The translations under genes and the position numbers were made by a program. Shown here in pieces: positions 1 through 5,778 of a stretch of 16,975 nucleotides of DNA (positions are counted from its first letter, which is position 1; every line of letters starts with the position of its first letter). This stretch comes from an uncultured Faecalibacterium sp. (GTDB taxonomy: Bacteria; Bacillota; Clostridia; Oscillospirales; Ruminococcaceae). The notes under the pieces were generated by a model that worked only from the letters and a program-made list of their open reading frames with translations, was not told where the DNA came from and did not search any database. Location: NCBI GenBank assembly GCA_900551435.1, contig URVW01000053.1, forward strand, positions 1 through 16,975. The letters run 5' to 3'.

Positions 1-189
1 GACCACGCTGCCCTCGGTGGGGCGCTCCAGCAGGTTGATGCAGCGCACCAGCGTGGATTTTCCCGCGCCGGACATGCCGATGATGCCATAAATGGAGCCA
101 TCCGGGATGGTCAGGTTGATATCATTCAGCGCGTTCACCGCGCCATCCTTCATCTGGAAGGTCTTGGAAAGATGTTTGATCTCGATCAC
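1..189 (-). CDS. metN: Methionine ABC transporter ATPase MetN, N-terminal fragment (cut by window edge)
   Basis: This is the first 63 codons of an ABC ATPase; the rest lies to the left of the window. The visible product begins (V/M)IEIKHLSKTFQ and holds the Walker A motif GMSGAGKST, followed by LVRCINLLERPTEGSV. That wording is characteristic of MetN, the cytoplasmic subunit that powers methionine import through MetI. The start is a GTG at 187-189, preceded by a strong AAAGGAG (197-203). It lies 30 bases downstream of the metQ stop on the same strand, so the two are probably one transcript under the T-box leader at 1227-1540. The permease gene metI is expected next but is not visible. The family call is firm; the methionine specificity rests on the neighbouring MetQ and the T-box. 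Confidence 0.9.
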   Translation of the reverse strand, partial: MIEIKHLSKTFQMKDGAVNALNDINLTIPDGSIYGIIGMSGAGKSTLVRCINLLERPTEGSVV

Positions 190-219
190 AAAAATGCTCC
201 TTTGATAAAGGCGGAGAGA

Positions 220-1143
220 TTAGCCCTGAACCGGGGTCAGGTCGCTCTGCTTGCCGCCGTAAATGCCCATCGGCTCGACATGGATGCCAGCCACGGTGAT
301 CAGGTGCGTGCCGTGCTCCTGATTGAAGTCGTCCAGATACGGCTGATGCTGGAAGTAGTTGGTGTCGATCTGGCCATCCTCGACCACGTTGTTGGGCTGG
401 ATGTAGTCATCGAACTCCTGAATGTCCAGCGTGATGCCCTTGGCAGCGAGGATCTCCTTGCAGATCTCGAGGATCTCGCAATGGGGAGCCGGAGTTGCAG
501 CGCAGCTGACGGTCTCGCCGTTCAGTGCATCGTAATCAACGGTGGAATCATAGCCGTCGGTGAGGTTCTCGACAACGAACACGACAGAGCCGTCGTACTT
601 CTCATCGATGAAGTCCTTGACCTGCTGGCTCTCCAGAGCAGCGGCCAGAGCCTTGATCTTCGGCTCCTCCTCGTTGCCCTCCTTGCAGACCAGAACGTTG
701 ACGTAAGCAGAAGAGCCGTCCTCGATGGCCAGAGCATCCTTGACGGGGTTCAGGCCGGCAGCGATGGCGTAGTTGGAGTTGATGACGGCATAATCCTCAT
801 CCTGCAGGACGCTGGGGACCTGAGCAGCCTCGACCTCGTCCACGGTGACGTTCAGGGGGTTCTCCTCGATGTCGTTCTTGGTGGCGGTCAGGCCGGCGTC
901 AGCCTTGACCTTGAAGAAGCCGTTCTTCTCCAGCAGGGTCAGAGCGCGGGCCTCGTTGGTGGTGTCGTTGGGGACCGCCACGCTGATCTTATCCAGCTTG
1001 GCGGCTGCAGAAGAAGCAGCGGTGCTGGATGCAGCGGAAGAAGCGGTGCTTGCGGAGGAAGAGCCGCCGCATGCGGTCAGGGCAGCTGCAGCTGCAGCAA
1101 TGCCGGTCACTTTCAGAAAATCACGACGCGAAATCTTAGACAT
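220..1143 (-). CDS. metQ: MetQ/NlpA-family methionine-binding lipoprotein with circularly permuted domain order
   Basis: The gene encodes a 307-residue lipoprotein that should capture methionine outside the membrane and deliver it to the MetI-MetN transporter. Residues 1-25 are a lipoprotein signal with a Tat-like SRRDFLK and the lipobox LTAC (Cys25), followed by a Ser/Ala-rich tether to about residue 48. The mature part holds every landmark of the MetQ family in the wrong order. Residues 52-188 match the usual C-terminal half: VAVPNDTTNEARAL, GLTATKNDIEENP, AVINSNYAIAAGLNP, SAYVNVLVCKEGN, FIDEKYDG. After a linker (about 189-210), residues 211-307 match the usual N-terminal half: ATPAPHCEILE, ITLDIQEFDDYIQPN, NYFQHQPYLDDFNQEHGT, HVEPMGIYGGK, and then the stop. 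The breakpoint falls where normal MetQ proteins read SLDEL-G-VAIPND. Likely ligand contacts (His266 in FQH, Arg66, Asn124) are kept. The ATG at 1141-1143 has AGAGGG upstream. Confidence 0.93.
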   Translation of the reverse strand: MSKISRRDFLKVTGIAAAAAALTACGGSSSASTASSAASSTAASSAAAKLDKISVAVPNDTTNEARALTLLEKNGFFKVKADAGLTATKNDIEENPLNVTVDEVEAAQVPSVLQDEDYAVINSNYAIAAGLNPVKDALAIEDGSSAYVNVLVCKEGNEEEPKIKALAAALESQQVKDFIDEKYDGSVVFVVENLTDGYDSTVDYDALNGETVSCAATPAPHCEILEICKEILAAKGITLDIQEFDDYIQPNNVVEDGQIDTNYFQHQPYLDDFNQEHGTHLITVAGIHVEPMGIYGGKQSDLTPVQG

Positions 1144-1226
1144 AATGTTTTCCCTCTCTAATCTTTGTTTGTTTTGTGTTTGCACCGCGCAGCACATTTT
1201 TCTGCGCCTCATGCATCCGGAAGCAT

Positions 1227-1277
1227 GAAAAAACGCTTCCGTCCTCGGCGGGCAACTGCCCACAAGGACGAAAGCGT
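1227..1277 (-). terminator. T-box regulated intrinsic terminator (attenuator)
   Basis: On the minus strand ACGCTTTCGTCCT (1265-1277) pairs with AGGACGGAAGCGT (1233-1245), with one G-U pair. An inner GGGC/GCCC helix lies between the arms, and a run of six T follows (1227-1232). It starts 7 bases after the T-box core and is the OFF structure, which should compete with the antiterminator formed by the core. It lies 83 bases upstream of the metQ start. Confidence 0.92.
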
Positions 1278-1540
1278 GAAACTTCCGTGGTACCACCTTG
1301 GTTTACTGGTCCCTCACGGGTCCAGCCTCGAAGCTGCGGCAGCGGCTTTCTCCCTCCCCTGCGTACAGCCGGACGCTGTAACGGGCGCTCCCGTCGCGAA
1401 CTTAGCACTCTTGCGCTTCGCCCGCGCGGCTCCGAGACCATTTTCAGCTCCCTGTTTCCTGCCCTTTTCCATCGTCCGGGCTTTCTGGAAGGATCAATGC
1501 GAAAGCTTACTCTTCTCTTCACAGCCATTTTTGTGATATT
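1227..1540 (-). promoter_or_regulatory. T-box riboswitch leader, probable methionine (AUG) specifier
   Basis: Reading the minus strand from the predicted transcript start near 1540, a Stem I region begins with GAAGAGAAGAGTAAG (about 1506-1520). The conserved T-box core AAGGTGGTACCACGG lies at 1285-1299, and a factor-independent terminator follows directly. The AGTA of the 5' side and CTGAAAATGG on the 3' side (around 1437-1446) look like the two halves of the specifier loop. This puts ATG (1439-1441) in the specifier position followed by a purine, which fits control by uncharged tRNA-Met. T-boxes of this class let transcription continue when the tRNA is uncharged. Control of metQ-metN by methionine supply is therefore the natural reading. 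The T-box identity is firm; the specifier assignment was made by eye. Confidence 0.92.
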
Positions 1541-1546
1541 GCAATC

Positions 1547-1575
1547 ATTCTAATCCACTTGTCGGGATTTGTCAA
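1547..1575 (-). promoter_or_regulatory. Promoter of the T-box/metQ/metN operon
   Basis: The minus strand reads TTGACA (1570-1575), a 17-base spacer and TAGAAT (1547-1552). This is a near-consensus housekeeping promoter and places the transcript start near 1540, just before Stem I of the T-box leader. Confidence 0.85.
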
Positions 1576-1629
1576 CCCCTTCAACGAAGTTTTTTAGTAG
1601 GAAATTCTTCTTTTCGTCTCGCGTTCGCA

Positions 1630-1658
1630 TTGACGGCGAAGGTCCGGCATGTTATTCT
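1630..1658 (+). promoter_or_regulatory. Probable promoter of the ThrE-type exporter pair
   Basis: TTGACG (1630-1635), a 17-base spacer and TATTCT (1653-1658) lie 47 bases before the first gene. The leader that follows contains a small perfect hairpin, TGCCC-TTTA-GGGCA (1675-1688), just ahead of the AAGGAG ribosome site at 1693-1698. The -10 box is only moderately close to consensus. Confidence 0.6.
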
Positions 1659-1705
1659 ATACAATAAGAATTTCTGCCCTTTAGGGCACAGCAAGGAGAG
1701 ACAAG

Positions 1706-2551
1706 ATGAACGGCAGGGAATTGCATCCTGACGAAGAGCAGCGCCACCGCATCATGGATTTCATCATGGCGGCGGGGCAGACGCTGCTGGAGAACGGCGC
1801 TGAGGTGTTCCGCGTCGAGCAGACGATGGAGATCATGGCCCGCAGCTTCCATCTGCGGGAATTTCACGTTTATGTATTGACCAACGGCATTTTTGCCAGC
1901 GCCGGAACGGCCGAACTGAGCGAAGTACGGAACGTTCCCACCCGCACGAGCAACGTGGGGCGGGTGCAGACCCCCACACTGAAAATGCTGGTTGACCGGG
2001 AGGCCAAGATCAGCAGCTTTCAGAAAGAGAAATACCACATCGTCCAGATCGCGGCGGGCGGCATCACCATCGACGAAGCCGAGAGCCGGCTCGTTCAGGC
2101 GCGGCAGATCCCGTTCCCCAAGGACTGGGTCCAGCTCGCGGCGGGGCTTTCCGGTGCGTTCTGCTTTGCGCTCATCTTCGGCGGGACCCTGCGGGCCGCG
2201 CTGGCCGCTGCCGTGGCGGGCTTTTCCGCCAACGCCTATCTGCTGTTCTGCGGACGGCATAACATCACCGGCGGCTTCAAAACCATCTCCACGGCGTCCC
2301 TGATCACTTTGATCTGTATTTTGAGCTGCAATCTGCTCCGCACCGAAGCCAGTCATGCCATCATCGGAACCTTGATGATCCTGACGCCCGGTATCGCTTT
2401 CACCATGGGCATCCGCGATTTCGTGCAGGGCGATTATCTTTCCGGGACCATCCGGATGATCGACGCCCTGCTCATCGCAGCCAGTATCGCCATCGGGACA
2501 GGCCTTGTGCTGGGCGCATATTCCATGCTGACGGGGGTGGTGGTCGCATGA
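1706..2551 (+). CDS. Threonine/serine exporter family protein, large subunit (ThrE/YjjP type, DUF1212)
   Basis: The 281-residue protein has the two-part build of the ThrE/YjjP family. A soluble N-terminal domain (about 1-135) carries the hallmark AAGQTLLENGAEVFRVEQTM and VYVLTNGIFASAGT. About five hydrophobic segments follow (near 140-160, 164-182, 191-212, 216-236 and 250-275). The segment TPGIAFTMGIRDFVQGDYLS is the family's conserved turn before the last helix. Relatives in Corynebacterium export threonine and serine; in E. coli YjjPB has been tied to succinate efflux. The substrate here therefore cannot be read from sequence. The start ATG follows AAGGAG by 7 bases. The stop overlaps the next gene by four bases (ATGA), which indicates translational coupling of the two subunits. 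Confidence 0.9.
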   Translation: MNGRELHPDEEQRHRIMDFIMAAGQTLLENGAEVFRVEQTMEIMARSFHLREFHVYVLTNGIFASAGTAELSEVRNVPTRTSNVGRVQTPTLKMLVDREAKISSFQKEKYHIVQIAAGGITIDEAESRLVQARQIPFPKDWVQLAAGLSGAFCFALIFGGTLRAALAAAVAGFSANAYLLFCGRHNITGGFKTISTASLITLICILSCNLLRTEASHAIIGTLMILTPGIAFTMGIRDFVQGDYLSGTIRMIDALLIAASIAIGTGLVLGAYSMLTGVVVA

Positions 2552-3009
2552 CAGAGCTTCTTTTGACCAGTGAGCAGATTGGCCAGCTGGTAGCCCAGTT
2601 TTTCCTCTCAGGAGCCGGAACGCTCAGCTTCGCCATCCTGTTCGCCTGTCCCAAGCACACCCTGCCCTACTGCGGCTTGGTCGGCGCGGTGGGCTGGTTC
2701 GTGTATGAGCTGGCCGTCCTGTTCGGGCTGGAAGCCTTTGCGGCTTCCCTGCTGGCGGTCATTCCGCTGACCCTGCTGGCCCGCATTTTTGCCATCGCTC
2801 TCAAAACGCCGGTCACGATCTTCCTATTGACCGGCATCTTCCCGCTGGTCCCAGGCGCGGGCATCTACTACACGGCCTACTATTTTATTCAGGGAAACAA
2901 TGCGTTGGCGCTGGCCAACGGCATTTCCACCTTCAAGATCGCCGTGGCGCTGGCCGTCGGCATCGCGCTGGTGCTCGGCCTTCCGATGCCAAAACGTCTG
3001 CATAAATAA
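2548..3009 (+). CDS. Threonine/serine exporter family protein, small subunit (ThrE_2/YjjB type, DUF3815)
   Basis: This 153-residue membrane protein has four to five hydrophobic segments. Its signatures are FLSGAGTLSFAILFACPK in the first segment and GIFPLVPGAGIYYTAYYF in the third; the VPGxGIYxTxY motif is typical of the small (YjjB-like) half of split ThrE exporters. It overlaps the preceding gene by ATGA and should form one complex with it in the cytoplasmic membrane. In Corynebacterium ThrE the two halves are fused in one chain; here they are separate, as is common in Firmicutes. It is followed by an interrupted terminator at 3014-3190. The substrate remains unassigned. Confidence 0.88.
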   Translation: MTELLLTSEQIGQLVAQFFLSGAGTLSFAILFACPKHTLPYCGLVGAVGWFVYELAVLFGLEAFAASLLAVIPLTLLARIFAIALKTPVTIFLLTGIFPLVPGAGIYYTAYYFIQGNNALALANGISTFKIAVALAVGIALVLGLPMPKRLHK

Positions 3010-3013
3010 GAAG

Positions 3014-3190
3014 AAGGCTGCTGCAAACGCCAACCTCTCAGTCTCGCTATCGCTCGACAGCTCCCCTAGTAGAGGAGCCTCTGGCGAAGAGAGAAAACTT
3101 TGCGTAATGCCAAGGCCTCTCCTATCAGGAGAGGTGGCAATGCGAAGCATTGACGGAGAGGTTGAGCACGTTTTGCAGCAGCCTTTTATT
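3014..3190 (+). terminator. Terminator of the exporter operon, split by an inserted repeat element
   Basis: The left arm AAGGCTGCTGCAAA (3014-3027) is an exact reverse complement of TTTGCAGCAGCCTT (3172-3185), followed by TTTTATTATT. The arms extend further as AAACG/CGTTTT. Arms this close to a gene end and followed by T-rich sequence would normally face each other across a few bases. Here 144 bases separate them, almost all of it the element at 3031-3164. The structure could still fold as an outer stem around the element's own hairpins. It could also serve the minus-strand gene that ends at 3205, though the T-tract on that strand is weak. Confidence 0.7.
3031..3164. repeat. 134-bp MITE-like palindromic repeat element
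   Basis: The element is bounded by perfect 9-base inverted ends, CAACCTCTC (3031-3039) and GAGAGGTTG (3156-3164). The similarity continues imperfectly inward (CAACCTCTCaGTC...GCT.CGC against CAACCTCTCcGTC...GCTtCGC). Inside are two hairpins: CTCC(C)CTAGTAG(A)GGAG around 3061-3077, and the perfect CCTCTCCT-ATC-AGGAGAGG around 3116-3134. It has no coding capacity. The look is that of the non-autonomous, highly structured intergenic repeats common in Faecalibacterium and relatives. Its copy number cannot be seen from one window. Confidence 0.75.
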
Positions 3191-3204
3191 ATTCCTTAAA
3201 ACTG

Positions 3205-3825
3205 TTAAGCCTTCGGGACCAGATGGATAAGCTGTGCGCCCGTGGTCATATCCAGCTGGAAGAACGCCTTTTTGCCGTTTTCACTGACCGAATACTCCAC
3301 CGGCGTCTCGCTGCCATCGGCCTGAACGAGCATCATGGTGTACCCGTTGAGGACTTCTGCGGGCATCTCGATGTTGGCCGTGACGCCGAACTTCATCACC
3401 CGTGCGTCATAGGTCCGCTTTGCGCCGACCTTGTCGCACTTGGTGCAGACATCCGTCTCGATGCGGGTCGGATAATAGAACGCCACCGTCATGACCTTCT
3501 GGCCGTTCTCCAGCGTTCCGCTGTAAATTTTCAGGTTGGAGAAGTTCGAGAAGGTGTTCTTCACGAGGGACAGACACTCCACGGGATCCTTCTTGCCTTC
3601 CTTGCCACAGTGGGGGCAGAGAACGATCTTGCCCGCGCTGGTCTGGAACTCGGTCGGAACGCAGTCATCCCGATACTCGACCACCGTGGTCCATTCGTGC
3701 TTGTCCTCCTTGCACTCTTCCTTTTTGTCCGGTGCATCGGCCGCAAAGCCCGAAACAGCACTGCCGACCAGAATACATGCCGAAAGCCCCAGCATTGCAA
3801 GCGTTTTCAGAATACGTTTTCTCAT
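3205..3825 (-). CDS. Secreted protein of unknown function with two CxxC pairs (possible zinc ribbon)
   Basis: I do not recognise a named family. The 206-residue product starts with a classical signal peptide: positive MRKRILK, a hydrophobic stretch, and a probable cleavage after GFA near residue 28. A charged, lysine- and glutamate-rich segment follows. Two cysteine pairs, LCPHCGKEG (Cys70, Cys73) and DVCTKCDKVG (Cys127, Cys130), are about 54 residues apart. Each sits in a glycine-rich knuckle, which suggests a split zinc ribbon or redox-active pairs outside the membrane. Further cysteines are at about 38, 55 and 84. The C-terminal third (about 140-206) is beta-rich. The start ATG is preceded by AAAGGAAC. 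It has its own promoter (3909-3938) and no co-directional neighbour, so there is no operon clue to its role. Confidence 0.75.
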   Translation of the reverse strand: MRKRILKTLAMLGLSACILVGSAVSGFAADAPDKKEECKEDKHEWTTVVEYRDDCVPTEFQTSAGKIVLCPHCGKEGKKDPVECLSLVKNTFSNFSNLKIYSGTLENGQKVMTVAFYYPTRIETDVCTKCDKVGAKRTYDARVMKFGVTANIEMPAEVLNGYTMMLVQADGSETPVEYSVSENGKKAFFQLDMTTGAQLIHLVPKA

Positions 3826-3908
3826 AACAGTTCCTTTCTCTTTGCCAGCAGCAAAGCATGCGGTTAAATTTCGTCTAAAATATCGTTCCCGCGTTGTTTT
3901 CCAGCTGT

Positions 3909-3938
3909 ATTATACCATTTTCCGGAAGGGGCTGTCAA
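3909..3938 (-). promoter_or_regulatory. Promoter of the secreted CxxC protein
   Basis: The minus strand reads TTGACA (3933-3938), an 18-base spacer ending in TGG, and TATAAT (3909-3914). Both boxes are perfect. The gene starts at 3825, which leaves a leader of about 75 bases with no evident structure. Confidence 0.85.
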
Positions 3939-3976
3939 TTACTTCCTTTTTAAGCAGCAGCGAGCGGTTCTTTTGC

Positions 3977-4005
3977 TTGCGCCCGTCCAAAAACCGCGTT
4001 ATACT
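3977..4005 (+). promoter_or_regulatory. Promoter of the nitroreductase gene
   Basis: TTGCGC (3977-3982), a 17-base spacer and TATACT (4000-4005) precede the gene by about 40 bases. It is back to back with the divergent promoter at 3909-3938. The remaining sequence between the two genes shows no other feature. Confidence 0.6.
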
Positions 4006-4043
4006 ATCCTTAAACAGCCCAATGTTTGAAAGGAGCGTTCCCA

Positions 4044-4619
4044 ATGTCTGTCATGGAAAAACTGCTGACCCGCCGCACCTACCGCCGCTTCGAACAGAAG
4101 CCCGTCCCGCAGGATGTGGTGGAGGACGTCATCGAAGCCGTCCGCCTGTCCTCCTGCGGCGCGAACCGTCAGGCGGTGCGTCTGGTCATCGTGAACAAGC
4201 CCGAGGATGTGGCCAAGATCCAGCCGCTGGTCAAGTGGGCCGCCTATCTGCCGCCGGAGCAGGGCACGCCCAAAGCGGACGAGCTTCCCACCTTATATGT
4301 AGCCGTCGTGCAGGACACTTCCATTCCCGGCGACCTGAACACCGACACCGGCATTGCTCTGGCCAACTTGACGCTGGCCGCATGGGACAAGGGCGTTGGA
4401 AGCTGCATCATGGGCGCCATCAACAAGCCCGCACTGACCGAGCTTCTGGGCATCAAAGAGCCGGAAAAGCTGGCGTTCATGGTGGCCTTCGGCTACCCCG
4501 CCCACGAAGCCCACATCGTCCCGATGACTGAAGCCACCGGCGTGAAGTATTATCTGGACGACAACAAGGATTACTGCGTCCCCAAGCGGAGTGCTGAGGA
4601 AATCGCGCGGTATCTGTAA
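4044..4619 (+). CDS. Small nitroreductase-family flavoprotein
   Basis: The 191-residue protein fits the short single-domain nitroreductases, FMN-dependent NAD(P)H oxidoreductases that usually act as dimers. The N-terminal LLTRRTYRRFEQKPVP is the family's phosphate-binding RRSxRxF element. SSCGANRQAVRLVIV (about 38-52) is the conserved strand-turn near the flavin. TDTGIALANLTLAAWDKGVG (about 100-119) is the core helix, followed by SCIMGAI. The C-terminal part lacks a recognisable substrate signature, so the substrate (quinone, nitro compound or other electron acceptor) is open. The start chosen is the ATG at 4044, because AAAGGAG (4029-4035) is correctly spaced for it; the upstream TTG at 4026 overlaps that site. 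It is monocistronic, with its own promoter. Confidence 0.88.
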   Translation: MSVMEKLLTRRTYRRFEQKPVPQDVVEDVIEAVRLSSCGANRQAVRLVIVNKPEDVAKIQPLVKWAAYLPPEQGTPKADELPTLYVAVVQDTSIPGDLNTDTGIALANLTLAAWDKGVGSCIMGAINKPALTELLGIKEPEKLAFMVAFGYPAHEAHIVPMTEATGVKYYLDDNKDYCVPKRSAEEIARYL

Positions 4620-4718
4620 AGAATTTTAATGTTTATGCATATATTCATTCATTTTCTCCTCAAGGATGTATAAGTGTTCTCAAAACGGTTTCATTTTTAT
4701 CGAATTTTTGCACAACAC

Positions 4719-4747
4719 TTGACTTTTTTATTTGTACAATCTATACT
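4719..4747 (+). promoter_or_regulatory. Promoter of the amino acid ABC importer operon
   Basis: TTGACT (4719-4724), a 17-base spacer and TATACT (4742-4747) lie in an AT-rich stretch after the nitroreductase. The transcript should begin near 4754. The rest of the gap from 4620 to 4718 is AT-rich; I see no gene or clear terminator in it. Confidence 0.82.
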
Positions 4748-4755
4748 AAATCCGT

Positions 4756-4791
4756 TCTCCGGTGTTTCGATGAATCGCATCGCCGCGGAGA
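4756..4791 (+). other. Hairpin in the 5' leader of the amino acid importer operon
   Basis: TCTCCG (4756-4761) pairs with CGGAGA (4786-4791), and an inner CGATG-AATCG-CATCG helix (4768-4782) sits inside. The structure starts almost at the predicted first transcribed base and ends 24 bases before the GAGGAG ribosome site. It may stabilise the message of the highly needed binding protein. No known riboswitch class is recognised. Confidence 0.45.
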
Positions 4792-4830
4792 CATGAAAGA
4801 TTATACAATCAGTTTGAGGAGTGTTTGAAT

Positions 4831-5673
4831 ATGAAAAAGATTACTCGCCGCAGCTTTCTGGCTGCCGCTGGTCTGACCGCTGCTGCTCTGGCTCTGACCG
4901 CCTGCGGTGGTTCTTCCTCCAGCACCGCTTCTTCCGTTGCAAGCTCTGCCGCCGCTTCCAGCGAGGCTGCTTCTTCCAGCGCTGCCGCTGCTGAAGTGAC
5001 CACCGTTGAGGCTGGCAAGCTGACCATGGCTACTAACGCTGCCTTCCCTCCGTACGAGATGACCACCGACTCCGGTGATTTCGAGGGCATCGACATCGAG
5101 ACCGCTCAGGCTATCGCTGACAAGCTGGGCCTCGAGCTGCAGATCGACGACATGGACTTCGACGCAGCTCTGCTGAGCGTTCAGCAGGGTAAGGCCGACA
5201 TCGTCATGGCTGGCGTCACCGTCACCGATGAGCGCAAGGCCGTTATGGACTTCTCCGACAGCTACGCCACCGGCATCCAGTCCATCATCGTTCCCGAAGG
5301 CTCCGACATCGCTTCTCCGGACGATCTGGCCGGCAAGAAGATCGGCACGCAGCGCGGTACGACCGGCTACATTTACTGCTCCGATGACTTCGGCGACGAG
5401 AGCGTCGTGGCTTATGATGACGGTTTGACCGCTGTTCAGGCTCTGAACAATGGTCAGGTTGACGCTGTTGTCATCGACAACGCTCCCGCTCAGGAGTTCG
5501 TCGCTGCCAACCCCGGTCTGGTCATTCTGGAGACCAGCTACGCAGAAGAGGATTACGCCATCGGCATGGCAAAGGGTTCTTCTCTGGAAGATGCCATCAA
5601 CGCCGCTCTGGAAGAGCTGAAGGCTGACGGCACGCTCCAGTCCATCGTGGACAAGTACATCAGCGCTGAATAA
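4831..5673 (+). CDS. Polar amino acid ABC transporter substrate-binding lipoprotein (SBP family 3)
   Basis: The 280-residue lipoprotein captures an amino acid for the permease and ATPase encoded downstream. Residues 1-25 form a signal with ITRRSFL and the lipobox LTAC (Cys25). A Ser/Ala-rich tether runs to about residue 52. The remainder is a standard family-3 solute-binding domain in normal order: LTMATNAAFPPYEM near the N-lobe pocket, FEGIDIETAQAIADKLG, DMDFDAALLSVQQGKADIVM, GVTVTDERKAVMDFSDSY, then DLAGKKIGTQRGTTG in the C-lobe and AVVIDNAPAQEFV after the crossover. FSDSY and TVTDERK are diagnostic of the HisJ/GlnH/FliY group. The exact ligand (cystine, histidine, glutamine, arginine or other) cannot be told. 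The ATG at 4831 is chosen because GAGGAG lies 9 bases upstream; the TTG at 4825 is too close. A terminator follows the gene. Confidence 0.93.
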   Translation: MKKITRRSFLAAAGLTAAALALTACGGSSSSTASSVASSAAASSEAASSSAAAAEVTTVEAGKLTMATNAAFPPYEMTTDSGDFEGIDIETAQAIADKLGLELQIDDMDFDAALLSVQQGKADIVMAGVTVTDERKAVMDFSDSYATGIQSIIVPEGSDIASPDDLAGKKIGTQRGTTGYIYCSDDFGDESVVAYDDGLTAVQALNNGQVDAVVIDNAPAQEFVAANPGLVILETSYAEEDYAIGMAKGSSLEDAINAALEELKADGTLQSIVDKYISAE

Positions 5674-5692
5674 TCAGCCAAACGTGCACCAC

Positions 5693-5728
5693 GGGGAGGA
5701 AGCTCCAACGGAGCCCCTCCCCTTTTTT
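5693..5728 (+). terminator. Strong hairpin terminator/attenuator between binding protein and permease genes
   Basis: GGGGAGG (5693-5699) pairs with CCTCCCC (5716-5722). An inner GCTCC-AAC-GGAGC helix stacks on it with a small internal bulge, and six T follow (5723-5728). It stands inside the operon, 20 bases after the binding-protein stop. It should stop most transcripts there and let a minority read into the permease and ATPase genes. It may also protect the 3' end of the short message. Confidence 0.88.
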
Positions 5729-5778
5729 GGAAAAACAAGGTTACAAAAATCTGACAAAACAAGAAAGCGAGGATGCGA

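Noticed and set aside
172..1161. Long plus-strand open frame opposite metQ
   Set aside because: It is antisense to the clear MetQ coding frame, is repetitive in composition and has no recognisable domain; a shadow of GC-rich codon use.
1402..1410. TTAGCACTC, an exact half of the CIRCE heat-shock operator
   Set aside because: The second half (GAGTGCTAA after nine bases) is missing, and the site lies inside the T-box leader far from any chaperone gene; a chance match.
3031..3164. CRISPR array or insertion sequence
   Set aside because: There is only one palindromic unit, no repeated spacer pattern and no transposase; a small non-autonomous repeat fits better. No CRISPR array is seen anywhere in the window.
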